This document shows positions 18,217 through 26,182 of a stretch of DNA of 64,000 nucleotides, in pieces (positions within the stretch are counted from its first letter, which is position 1; each line of letters begins with the position of its first letter). The notes beneath the pieces were generated by a model, which was not told the DNA's origin, made no database searches, and saw only the letters and a program-made list of their open reading frames with translations. The DNA comes from Lacibacter sediminis (lineage in GTDB: Bacteria > Bacteroidota > Bacteroidia > Chitinophagales > Chitinophagaceae). A program made the position numbers and the translations under genes. Where the stretch lies: assembly GCF_014168535.1 (NCBI RefSeq), contig NZ_CP060007.1, positions 496,001 through 560,000 on the forward strand, given 5' to 3'.

Positions 18217-18237
18217 ATTTTGCGCACCCGTTTGCAT
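18217..18237 (+). promoter_or_regulatory. Candidate LacI-family operator, copy 2
   Basis: Identical over 21 bp to 18049..18069, 168 bp downstream, and 150 bp before the GH109 start. Two identical operators at this spacing would allow DNA looping by a tetrameric repressor. Confidence 0.6.
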
Positions 18238-18386
18238 GCTTAAACTGAATATTTATGTATTATTTTCATTGTTCCAAGGAAGGTTACAAACTTTCGGATA
18301 CTCCGGTTTCCTGCACAGACCGGCGCTAACGGTGTTTGACAACTGCTTGTTATAACAAAGTCATCTCTAATTTTTCAATCTCTTGT

Positions 18387-19739
18387 ATGAATAGAAAAGA
18401 TTTTATAAAAAATACCGGACTTACGGCTGCTTCACTGGCGGTATTGCCCACCGGCAGTTTGTTTGCTTCAAATGCAGAAGCAAAAGTGAAAATGGTAATG
18501 ATCGGCGTGGGTTTGCGTGGACAGAATCATCTTGATCTTGTGTTGCGTCGGAATGATGTAGAGCTGGTTGCTATCTGTGATATTGATGACCGTATGCTCA
18601 GCCGCTCAAAGGAAATGATCACCAAGAGCGGAAAGAAAATGCCACAGATCTTTACCGGCGACCCTTATGCATGGAAAAAGATGCTTGAACTGAAAGGTAT
18701 TGACGGCATTATTATAGCTACTCCCTGGGAGTGGCATAAAGAAATGATCATCGGCTCTTTGCAGGCGGGTATTAAATATGTGGGCAGTGAAGTAATGATC
18801 GGTATTACGTTGCAGGATCATTGGGATGTGGTGAAAGCTGCCGAGCAATATAATGCTCATGTAATGATGCTTGAGAACGTTTGCTACCGCAGAGATGTAA
18901 TGGCAGCTTTGAACATGGTGCGCCAGGGATTATTTGGCGAACTTATACACCTGCAAGGTGGCTACCAACACGATCTGCGTGAAGTGAAATTCAACAATGG
19001 TGTTGATGCATACGGAAAAGGTTGTGAGTTTGGTGATAAGGGCTGGAGCGAAGCAAGATGGAGAACACACCACTCAGTACATCGCAATGGTGATCTATAT
19101 CCAACACATGGTATCGGACCTGTTGCACACTATATCAATATCAACCGTGGTAACAGGTTTGTAAACATCTCTTCCTTCTCATCAAAGGCGAGAGGCTTGC
19201 ATGATCATATCGTGAAAAAATGCGGACCTGAACATCCTAATGCAAAAATCAATTTCAAATTAGGTGATGTAGTTACTACTTCTATAGGTTGTGCAAATGG
19301 TGAAACCATCTTGCTACAACATGATACGAACTTACCACGACCTTATTCATTAGGTTTTCGTGTGCAAGGCACCAACGGTATCTGGATGGATGTAAATAAA
19401 GGTGTACACATCGAAGGCAAATCAAAACCACATCAATGGGATGCGTCAAAAGACTGGTTCGATAAATATGATCACCCATTGTGGGCAAGGTGGAGTAAAG
19501 AAACAGAAGGTGCAGGTCATGGCGGTATGGACTTTTTCGTGATTCATTCCTTTGTTGAAAGCATTAAACGCAAAACAGCTACCCCAATGGATGTTTATGA
19601 TGCTGCGGCATGGAGTGCCATTACACCCCTGAGCGAACTCTCCATCGAAAAAGGAAATGAAACCATTGAGTTCCCTGATTTTACCGGAGGTAAGTGGATG
19701 TACCGCAAGCCTGTGTTTGCATTGAATGATGATTATTAA
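18387..19739 (+). CDS. Gfo/Idh/MocA-family protein, glycoside hydrolase family 109 type (alpha-N-acetylgalactosaminidase-like)
   Basis: 450 residues from the ATG at 18387 (MNRKDFIKNTGLTAASLA), which gives a Tat-like signal (NRKDFIK, a variant of the twin-arginine motif). The Rossmann motif GVGLRGQNH binds NAD. Family hallmarks are WRTHHSVHRNGDLYPTHGIGPVAHYININRGNRF and GFRVQGTNGIW, as in GH109 enzymes, which cleave alpha-linked GalNAc by an NAD-dependent elimination mechanism. Export by Tat fits a cofactor bound before export. It lies between lacI and a NahK-like kinase. Substrate assignment rests on family likeness only. Confidence 0.87.
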   Translation: MNRKDFIKNTGLTAASLAVLPTGSLFASNAEAKVKMVMIGVGLRGQNHLDLVLRRNDVELVAICDIDDRMLSRSKEMITKSGKKMPQIFTGDPYAWKKMLELKGIDGIIIATPWEWHKEMIIGSLQAGIKYVGSEVMIGITLQDHWDVVKAAEQYNAHVMMLENVCYRRDVMAALNMVRQGLFGELIHLQGGYQHDLREVKFNNGVDAYGKGCEFGDKGWSEARWRTHHSVHRNGDLYPTHGIGPVAHYININRGNRFVNISSFSSKARGLHDHIVKKCGPEHPNAKINFKLGDVVTTSIGCANGETILLQHDTNLPRPYSLGFRVQGTNGIWMDVNKGVHIEGKSKPHQWDASKDWFDKYDHPLWARWSKETEGAGHGGMDFFVIHSFVESIKRKTATPMDVYDAAAWSAITPLSELSIEKGNETIEFPDFTGGKWMYRKPVFALNDDY

Positions 19740-19815
19740 AATAAGAAGTGGCTGTTGCTGAACGAATGATCTATGATGATTGTATAACAGGAATGGAACT
19801 GCCATAAGCGAGAAT

Positions 19816-20916
19816 ATGACCTATAATATTTTGGAATATCAGCAAATAATGTCGCAATCCGTTTTGCCTGTTTTTGGCCTCACGGAAAAGAAAGTGAAAC
19901 TGGAAGCTTTTGGAAGCGGCCTGATCAACAGCACCTGGAAAGTAACCACCACATCAGATGAATATATTCTGCAACGGTTAAATCATTTAGTATTTAGTGA
20001 GCCGGAAGATATTGCCTACAACATCAGTTTAATTGCAACTTATCTCAAACAATACTATCCTGATTATTCATTTGCTGCGCCCATAACTGCTGAAGATGGG
20101 GCTTCACTGGTTTACCTGGAGAACGAAGGTTTTTTTCGGATGTTTCCGTTTGTAAAAGGTTCATATGCAAAAGAAGTGGTAGAAACGGCAACGGAAGCGT
20201 ATGAAGCAGCTGTACAGTTTGGACGGTTCACGCATTTGTTAAGTGGGCTTGATGCAACGAAACTGAAAATTACCATTCCTTCGTTTCATGATCTTTCGTT
20301 GCGTTACCGTCAGTTCATGCTGGCGTTGGAAAACGGGAATGCTGAACGTATTATTGAAGCCGATGCGTTGATAAAGAAAGTGATGGATAACAGGGCCATT
20401 GCAGAACAATATCAACAGATCAAAACCAATCCTGACTGCAAGCTGCGTGTTACACATCACGATACAAAGATCAGTAATGTGTTATTCAATAAAGATGGTA
20501 ATGGATTGTGTGTGATTGATCTTGATACGGTGATGCCAGGCCATTTCATCAGTGATGTGGGCGATATGATGCGTACCTATTTATCACCTGTTAGTGAAGA
20601 AGAAAGTGATTTCAGTAAAATTGAGATACGTGCATCAATTTTTGAGGCAATTGTACAAGGCTATTACAGTGAAATGAAAGCTGATCTTACGGAAACAGAA
20701 AAACAACTCTTTTTTTATGCTGGTAAATTCATGATCTACATGCAGGCGATCCGTTTCTTAACTGATTACCTGAATGATGATGTGTATTATGGTGCACGAT
20801 ACGAAAAACATAATTTCATAAGGGCATCCAACCAATTGGTGCTGCTTGAAAAACTTATTGCAAAAGAAAACGAATTAGTTCCTTTGATCAACCGGATTCT
20901 TTCAACCAATGAATAA
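19816..20916 (+). CDS. N-acetylhexosamine 1-kinase-like (APH-fold) sugar kinase
   Basis: 366 residues from the ATG at 19816; an in-frame TTG at 19780 would add 12 residues. It has the aminoglycoside-phosphotransferase fold with catalytic loop THHDTKISNVLF and metal-binding VIDLDTVMPG, plus the N-terminal FGSGLINSTWKV typical of NahK-type kinases, which phosphorylate GlcNAc or GalNAc at C1. It follows the GH109 gene by 76 bp, so free GalNAc released there is a natural substrate. A true antibiotic kinase is less likely given the DTVMPG signature. Confidence 0.85.
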   Translation: MTYNILEYQQIMSQSVLPVFGLTEKKVKLEAFGSGLINSTWKVTTTSDEYILQRLNHLVFSEPEDIAYNISLIATYLKQYYPDYSFAAPITAEDGASLVYLENEGFFRMFPFVKGSYAKEVVETATEAYEAAVQFGRFTHLLSGLDATKLKITIPSFHDLSLRYRQFMLALENGNAERIIEADALIKKVMDNRAIAEQYQQIKTNPDCKLRVTHHDTKISNVLFNKDGNGLCVIDLDTVMPGHFISDVGDMMRTYLSPVSEEESDFSKIEIRASIFEAIVQGYYSEMKADLTETEKQLFFYAGKFMIYMQAIRFLTDYLNDDVYYGARYEKHNFIRASNQLVLLEKLIAKENELVPLINRILSTNE

Positions 20917-20951
20917 GAAAATCCCCCGCAACTACGGGGGATTTTCTTATT
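20912..20951. terminator. Bidirectional terminator between convergent genes
   Basis: A perfect 17-bp stem (AATAAGAAAATCCCCCG and its complement) with a 6-nt loop. It overlaps the stop codon region of the kinase gene and ends 2 bp before the stop of the convergent gene. Confidence 0.9.
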
Positions 20952-20953
20952 AC

Positions 20954-21367
20954 TTATGCTTTTGCTTCCTGCAATTTTACCCGAACGATCAATAAGGTTA
21001 CTGCAACAATACAAAGTATACTTTCGATCATCAACCATTGCTGACCAAAAGCGCCCAACGGTCCTTCCAGCGAAATGGTCATCAGTCTTGATAAAGCATA
21101 GCTTCCCCAGAGAATTGCTGCGAATGCCAACCCTTTGGTATGATCTTTAAATGCGAGATACATTAAGCTGATGAAGATCGTTAATCCAACACCACCGTAT
21201 ACTCCACGAATAGAACTGAAGGCATCGTTGTTGGTCAACTTTACCTGTACCAGGTCCATTACGGCTTGCGGGTTTTGAAAAGCCATAAGGCTCACCATTA
21301 AAATAGCAAAAGCTGAAAAGCCGATGAGTGTTGCAGAAGAAATGCGTAAAAGTTTGTGCTGTTTCAT
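20954..21367 (-). CDS. DUF4345-like integral membrane protein
   Basis: 137 residues with four hydrophobic helices. The conserved parts are AVMDLVQVKLTNNDAFSSIRGVYGGVGLTIFISLMYL and the final helix pair near WLMIESILCIVAVTLLIVRV. This matches the DUF4345 family of small four-helix membrane proteins. Function unknown. It is a single gene convergent with the kinase. Confidence 0.8.
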   Translation of the reverse strand: MKQHKLLRISSATLIGFSAFAILMVSLMAFQNPQAVMDLVQVKLTNNDAFSSIRGVYGGVGLTIFISLMYLAFKDHTKGLAFAAILWGSYALSRLMTISLEGPLGAFGQQWLMIESILCIVAVTLLIVRVKLQEAKA

Positions 21368-21452
21368 GTGTTTATTTTTTTAGAATACAAAAATCGAAAC
21401 AGCACATAACCTGGTTCTTGGTGTTTGCCAAGATTTTCGGATGATCCTTCGA

Positions 21453-21668
21453 TCAGGCTGCAAAAGATTGATTACCGCTTTTGAAAATCCTTGCTTTTAA
21501 TTCTTCACTTGGCTGCAATTGAAACGCAGCTGCATCGCACAATGCCTGCCAGAATGAATAGGGCTGATGCATACATCCACGATAGGTGTAACAATTGCTG
21601 CAGGCATTTGTGCTGCACTGATCTTCCGCAACGGGTTCCCCGTTTTTTAAAGGTTGTTTTTCGGCCAT
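21453..21668 (-). CDS. Small cysteine-rich cytoplasmic protein
   Basis: 71 residues from the ATG at 21668 (MAEKQPLKNG). That start fits both the leader motif directly before it and the distance to the LytTR-like repeats. It has a compact Cys cluster, CSTNACSNCYTYRGC, which could bind zinc or an Fe-S cluster, followed by HQPYSFWQALCDAAAF and an amphipathic tail. I do not recognise the family. It has its own promoter and shares its intergenic region with the diheme cytochrome operon. Confidence 0.72.
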   Translation of the reverse strand: MAEKQPLKNGEPVAEDQCSTNACSNCYTYRGCMHQPYSFWQALCDAAAFQLQPSEELKARIFKSGNQSFAA

Positions 21669-21706
21669 GATAAATAAGGTTAGATGATAAGGTTTAAATA
21701 ACAGTA

Positions 21707-21778
21707 CAAACATAACCTCACGTACCACCAATACAAACATCCAGTGGCATGAAATGGAAAAATAAGCGCATGAATTGT
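21707..21778 (-). promoter_or_regulatory. LytTR-like repeat pair and -7 box of the Cys-rich protein gene
   Basis: On the minus strand: ACAATTCAT (21778..21770), N12, CCATTTCAT (21757..21749), then 34 bp, then a perfect -7 box TATGTTTG (21714..21707). The leader that follows holds AAACCTTATC and TAACCTTATTT before the start codon. Confidence 0.8.
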
Positions 21779-21826
21779 TTTGATTACCTGCCATCAGTAA
21801 TGTGGCGAAGAATATTTTCCGGTATT

Positions 21827-21898
21827 GCAATTCATCATCCTAAAAATACAATTCATGCAAAGCCTGTTATGGAATGCAGTTGTACCCAAACATCTTTG
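21827..21898 (+). promoter_or_regulatory. LytTR-like repeat pair and -7 box of the diheme cytochrome operon
   Basis: GCAATTCAT (21827), N12, ACAATTCAT (21848), 34 bp, then CATCTTTG (21891..21898). The same -7 wording occurs at two other promoters of the set. AAAACCTTATTATC directly precedes the start codon. Confidence 0.82.
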
Positions 21899-21918
21899 CT
21901 ATCCAAAACCTTATTATC

Positions 21919-22863
21919 ATGAAGCGATTTAAAAAAATTGCGAAGTGGACAGGCTTTATTCTGCTGTTCATTATCGTTGCACTTACAGCTTTAACCGCCA
22001 CCCGACAGGACCTTCGTTTTGAAGCACCTTATCCCAACATTAAAGCATCAACAGACAGTACAGTTATTGCACAGGGAAAACATCTTGTTTACAGTATGGC
22101 GCATTGCGCCGATTGCCACAGTAATCAAAATACCGATTCGTTGGCACAGCTTGGTATTGAACCTACATTGAGTGGCGGCCGCAAATTTGCTTTCGAACTT
22201 GGAAATTTTTACAGCAGAAATATTACAGCCGATGAAGAAACAGGTATTGGTAAGTTAACTGATGCTGAGATTGCACGTACATTATACTACGGCGTTAACT
22301 CTAAAGGCCAGGCTATGATCGACTTTATGCCTTTTCATAACGTAAGTGAAGAGCATATGACAGCGATCATTTCTTACCTGCGTACACTCAAGCCTGTAAA
22401 GAATGTTGTACCGGAAAATGAATACAGCACCTTAGGAAAAGTTTTGAAAGCGTTTTTAGTAAAACCTGTTGGCCCCAAGGGCACAATTCCAAAAACAGTA
22501 ACACCTGATACAACGGCTGCTTATGGTAATTACATTGTAAACAATGTGGCCAATTGTGCAGGTTGTCATACACTACGTGGCCCAACCGGAGATTATATTG
22601 GCGAACCGCTTGCAGGTGGTAATGCATTTGTTGAACCTGGATTGGATACATTAACACCTCCTAATCTTACACCACATCCTGAAAGCCGCATCTATGGCTG
22701 GAGCAAACAGAATTTTATTGATCGTGTTCGTATGGGCAAACTCATCAAGCATAGTCACATGCCATGGAATTCGTATAAGAAAATGACTGATGATGAATTG
22801 ACAGCGATCTATAATTATCTGCAATCGGTAAAGCCAGCTAAAACTTCAGTTGAAAAAAAATAA
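21919..22863 (+). CDS. Diheme c-type cytochrome, membrane-anchored
   Basis: 314 residues from the ATG at 21919 (MKRFKKIAKWTGF), with one N-terminal transmembrane helix and two haem c sites: CADCH in the first half and CAGCH in the second. Each half carries the C-terminal helix pattern of class I cytochromes (MTAIISYLRTLKPVKN and LTAIYNYLQSVKPAK) and a Met ligand candidate (DFMPFH, SHMPW). Such proteins pass electrons in the periplasm, often to dehydrogenases. It heads an apparent operon with the OmpA gene (11 bp gap) and a DUF1772-like gene. Confidence 0.9.
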   Translation: MKRFKKIAKWTGFILLFIIVALTALTATRQDLRFEAPYPNIKASTDSTVIAQGKHLVYSMAHCADCHSNQNTDSLAQLGIEPTLSGGRKFAFELGNFYSRNITADEETGIGKLTDAEIARTLYYGVNSKGQAMIDFMPFHNVSEEHMTAIISYLRTLKPVKNVVPENEYSTLGKVLKAFLVKPVGPKGTIPKTVTPDTTAAYGNYIVNNVANCAGCHTLRGPTGDYIGEPLAGGNAFVEPGLDTLTPPNLTPHPESRIYGWSKQNFIDRVRMGKLIKHSHMPWNSYKKMTDDELTAIYNYLQSVKPAKTSVEKK

Positions 22864-22874
22864 AACAACTAATC

Positions 22875-24149
22875 ATGAACAAACATCTTCTTATTGCAGC
22901 TTTGTTTTTATTGCCGTTGATGACGCAGTCGCAGATCGGCAATGTATTGAACCGGGCAAAAGCAAAAGTAAACCAGCGTGTCAATAACAAAATTGACAAA
23001 GGGATTGATGAAGCATTGGATGAAGTGGAAGGGAAAGGCAAACCAAAGCCGGCTGCCAATAACACAACCGATGCAACAGCTCCTTCATCAAAAAAGAAGG
23101 TTGGTTACGCAAGCAGTTTCGATTTTATTCCCGGAGAAAAATTATTATACACCGAAGATTTTTCGCAGGATGTAATTGGTGAATTACCGCTTAACTGGAA
23201 TACGACCGGCAAAGGAGAAGTGGTAACTGTAGATGGCTTGAGTGGCAAGTGGACAAAGATGTACCAGAACTCTTTTTACCTCACCGGTAATAAAACCGAG
23301 TTCCCGAAAAACTTTACTGTTGAATTTGATCTGTTGCTGGCCTTCAACTATAAAAGCTATACGTTGCCGTTGGTTACGTTTGGTATGCTGGCAAGTAGCG
23401 ATCTGGCAACAACAGAAAATGAGTTGATGACCAATTACAGCAAATACCAATCAACAGAAGTAATGCTGCGTCCGGGTTATAAGAGTACGCCCAGTTATGC
23501 AACCGTAAAAAGTTTTATTGAACGGAAAGATTATTACAAAAGCGCCGACCAGGAACTCAATAGCTTCGATGATAATTATAATAAAGTAATACATATCGCC
23601 ATGCAGATGCAGGAAAGCCGCTTACGTATCTGGATCAACAGCGAAAAGGTATTTGATATACCAAAGGCTTTGGTAACACAATACATGTTTAATCAGCTTT
23701 TCTTTAAGATCCATAATTCAGGCTATAAAGAAAGTGAAATTGGTTTTTATCTCGGCAATATTAAGGTGGCAACAGGTATTCCTGATACAAGACATAAACT
23801 GATGGAAGAAGGAAAATTCTCTACAACAGGTATTCTTTTTAATGTGAACGAAGCAACACTACAGCCGGCATCTTATGGTGTGATCCGTGAAATTGCGGCG
23901 GTATTAAAAGCAAATCCATCGGTACGCATCAGTATCACAGGGCACACAGACAGTGATGGTGCAGATGCAGCCAATCTCAGCCTTTCGCAAAAAAGAGCAG
24001 CCACTGTAAAAGATGTATTGGTGAATGAATTTGCAATTGATGCAGCAAGAATGGAAACAGATGGTAAAGGCGAAAGCAAACCGGTTGCCGATAATAAAAC
24101 CAAAGAAGGGAAAGCCGCTAACCGCAGAGTAGAGTTTGTAAAACTATAA
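22875..24149 (+). CDS. OmpA-family outer-membrane protein
   Basis: 424 residues with a signal peptide (LLPLMTQSQ). A charged helical region to about residue 80 comes next, then a middle domain of concanavalin-like strands (LYTEDFSQDVIGELPLNWN, NFTVEFDLLLAFN). The C-terminal OmpA peptidoglycan-binding domain carries ISITGHTDSDGADAANLSLSQKRAATVKDVL and ends with ANRRVEFV. It would tether the outer membrane to the cell wall. It is the second gene of the cytochrome operon. Confidence 0.9.
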   Translation: MNKHLLIAALFLLPLMTQSQIGNVLNRAKAKVNQRVNNKIDKGIDEALDEVEGKGKPKPAANNTTDATAPSSKKKVGYASSFDFIPGEKLLYTEDFSQDVIGELPLNWNTTGKGEVVTVDGLSGKWTKMYQNSFYLTGNKTEFPKNFTVEFDLLLAFNYKSYTLPLVTFGMLASSDLATTENELMTNYSKYQSTEVMLRPGYKSTPSYATVKSFIERKDYYKSADQELNSFDDNYNKVIHIAMQMQESRLRIWINSEKVFDIPKALVTQYMFNQLFFKIHNSGYKESEIGFYLGNIKVATGIPDTRHKLMEEGKFSTTGILFNVNEATLQPASYGVIREIAAVLKANPSVRISITGHTDSDGADAANLSLSQKRAATVKDVLVNEFAIDAARMETDGKGESKPVADNKTKEGKAANRRVEFVKL

Positions 24150-24160
24150 ATGTATTTTTT

Positions 24161-24625
24161 ATGGAACTGAAAATATTGGTCTTCTTAAATCTGCTGATCT
24201 ATAGTGTAATCGTAAGTCAGTCATTTATGTACATGATCGCATTGCGTAATGTGCAGGAAAGTATGGGAGCAGCGTCTTACATAGAAATCAGGAAGCTGCT
24301 TGATAAGAACTTCCTCAAAAAATTTAAGCCCGTTGTTTATTCTGCATTAGTGCTTGGCCTTGCATTGGTAGCGGCAGCTTCATTTCAGTCATCAGCAATC
24401 ATAAAAATCGGTAGTGCGCTTGCGTTTGCAGGATTAATAGCAGATGTTGTAATGATCCTGAAAGGCGATATGCCTATTAACCGCATCATCAATAGTTGGA
24501 CGCTGGAAACCTTCCCGGCTAATTGGGTGGAATACCGAAGTAAATGGCTGTATTGGTTTTCGTGGAGACAGTTTGCCAACATCAGTGGATTTATTGCGTT
24601 GTTGATTGCAGCAGTATTCGGATAA
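24161..24625 (+). CDS. DUF1772-like four-helix membrane protein
   Basis: 154 residues with four hydrophobic segments (about 5-25, 55-78, 80-100, 132-152). The line MPINRIINSWTLETFPANWVEYRSKW followed by a WRQFANISG helix resembles the conserved N...W..R..W...R pattern of DUF1772 proteins. It is 11 bp downstream of the OmpA gene, so it belongs to the same operon. Function unknown; the family includes oxygenase-like proteins, but nothing here proves activity. Confidence 0.68.
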   Translation: MELKILVFLNLLIYSVIVSQSFMYMIALRNVQESMGAASYIEIRKLLDKNFLKKFKPVVYSALVLGLALVAAASFQSSAIIKIGSALAFAGLIADVVMILKGDMPINRIINSWTLETFPANWVEYRSKWLYWFSWRQFANISGFIALLIAAVFG

Positions 24626-24696
24626 ACAATTCATCCTGCATTTTTTTCAATTCAATCATCAGTTGCTTGCCTTGGTTTATTGTGTGATTTAGTTTG
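24626..24696 (+). promoter_or_regulatory. LytTR-like repeat pair and promoter of the monoheme cytochrome gene
   Basis: ACAATTCAT (24626), N12, TCAATTCAA (24647), 33 bp, then TTAGTTTG (24689..24696). A TTG lies 19 bp before that box. TTAAACCTTATCAAAT immediately precedes the start codon at 24721. Confidence 0.8.
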
Positions 24697-24720
24697 CAGC
24701 TCAATTAAACCTTATCAAAT

Positions 24721-25314
24721 ATGAAAAGAACATTACTGGTTGCAGGTATTGTTGCTGTAGGAATTATTGCGTTTGTGAGTTCCTGTACCAATACTTCTGC
24801 AAGTGAAGAAGTTAACAAGAAGCCACTTACAAATGCACAGCTCATTAAACGTGGTGAGTACTTAGTAAGTGCCGTTGGTTGTGATGATTGTCATTCGCCC
24901 AAAATTATGGGTCCCGGTGAACCGGAAATTATTCCTGAACTGCGTTTCTCTGGTTATCCATCAGCAAGACCTCTGCAAAAAGCCGATAGTAATGTGGTGA
25001 AAAGCGGATGGGGTTTAGTTGGCAGCGATCTTACTGCATGGGTTGGACCATGGGGAATGTCGTTTGCAGCAAATATCAGCAGTGATGCAACCGGTATTGG
25101 TAACTGGACAGAAGCACAATTCTTTAAAGCGCTACGTGAAGGGAAATATAAAGGACTCGATAACAGTCGGCCGTTGCTGCCACCTATGCCTTGGTTTGTG
25201 TATAAGAATTTCAGCGATGAAGACATCAGAGCAATTTTTGCTTTCCTGAAATCAACCAAGCCTGTTGAGAATGTTGTACCGGCACCGGTTCCGTTTACAG
25301 CTTTGAAAAATTAA
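24721..25314 (+). CDS. c-type cytochrome lipoprotein
   Basis: 197 residues with a lipoprotein signal (FVSSCTNT, Cys near residue 22) and one haem site, CDDCH. A Met ligand candidate lies in LPPMPWFVYKNFSDEDIRAIFAFLKSTKP, the usual C-terminal helix. The central insert WGLVGSDLTAWVGPWGMSFAANISSD is typical of cytochromes associated with periplasmic oxidoreductases. Likely a periplasmic electron carrier, paired in regulation with the diheme cytochrome upstream. Confidence 0.9.
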   Translation: MKRTLLVAGIVAVGIIAFVSSCTNTSASEEVNKKPLTNAQLIKRGEYLVSAVGCDDCHSPKIMGPGEPEIIPELRFSGYPSARPLQKADSNVVKSGWGLVGSDLTAWVGPWGMSFAANISSDATGIGNWTEAQFFKALREGKYKGLDNSRPLLPPMPWFVYKNFSDEDIRAIFAFLKSTKPVENVVPAPVPFTALKN

Positions 25315-25353
25315 TACGCATTAAGATTGTTTAGTGTTTAGGTATAATTACCT

Positions 25354-25384
25354 GCCCGGCGGGTTCTCCCGTCGGGCTTTTTAT
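25354..25384 (+). terminator. Terminator after the cytochrome gene
   Basis: GCCCGGCGGG, loop TTCT, CCCGTCGGGC, then TTTTTATTT. It ends only 8 bp before the CPBP gene, so that gene may be expressed by partial read-through. Confidence 0.88.
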
Positions 25385-25392
25385 TTACAACA

Positions 25393-26067
25393 ATGAAAAA
25401 GAAAAAACTGCTTTACTTATTACAGATAGCGCTTCTGTTTGGCTTTATATATAACCCGTGGACAAAATTTCCGTATACATTTTTACTGTTGAGTTTGTTT
25501 GTACTGTTGATCAGTTATGTTGAAGACGGTGATCTTTCTGCAGTTGGGTTAAATGCCAGGGGAAGTTTGTTTAAAATAATTCTGCAGGCTGCAGGATTAT
25601 TTTTGATCATAGAACCGGTAATGGATTTTATTGTACAGCCAATAATGAACAGACTAGCGCAGGATGTACCGGATTTTAGTTCTTTTCAATCAATTGAAAA
25701 CAACACGGGTAAGTATCTGAAATACCTTACTTATATCTGGATCAGTGCTGCGTTTGGCGAAGAATTATTTTTTCGTGGTTTTCTCAACAGCCGATTTTCT
25801 GAATTATTTTCTGGTTTACGTGGTAACGTTGTACTTACAGCGATCAGTTCTTCACTTTTATTTGCAGCTCCGCATTTATACCAGGGCCTGTCAGGTTTGG
25901 TCATGACGTTTTTGTTTGGCCTTGTCTTCTTCTTTATCTACAGAAAGTTTGGCTACAATTTGTGGATCACTATTCTGCTGCACGGTTTCGTTGATACGTT
26001 TTTTATTACACTGGCTTATACGGGCAACCTGTCGTACTATAAAATTCCTGACTCCTTATTTATATAA
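25393..26067 (+). CDS. CPBP-family intramembrane metalloprotease
   Basis: 224 residues with six or seven hydrophobic helices. The CPBP (Rce1-like) motifs are present: EELFFRG near residue 122, the H in FAAPHLYQG, and a late HGFVDTFF helix. These residues form the glutamate-histidine active site in the membrane. Bacterial members have been linked to processing of prenylated or peptide substrates, but this substrate is unknown. No separate promoter is visible between it and the preceding terminator. Confidence 0.88.
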   Translation: MKKKKLLYLLQIALLFGFIYNPWTKFPYTFLLLSLFVLLISYVEDGDLSAVGLNARGSLFKIILQAAGLFLIIEPVMDFIVQPIMNRLAQDVPDFSSFQSIENNTGKYLKYLTYIWISAAFGEELFFRGFLNSRFSELFSGLRGNVVLTAISSSLLFAAPHLYQGLSGLVMTFLFGLVFFFIYRKFGYNLWITILLHGFVDTFFITLAYTGNLSYYKIPDSLFI

Positions 26068-26182
26068 TAGCTATTTCTAACTTATGCTTTCACACATCAC
26101 TTTTAAGAAATACCGATCGTTGCGAACTCACCCATTTATGTGGTTGCTTCGCTATGCGCTGCTTTTATCTTTACCATCGTTT

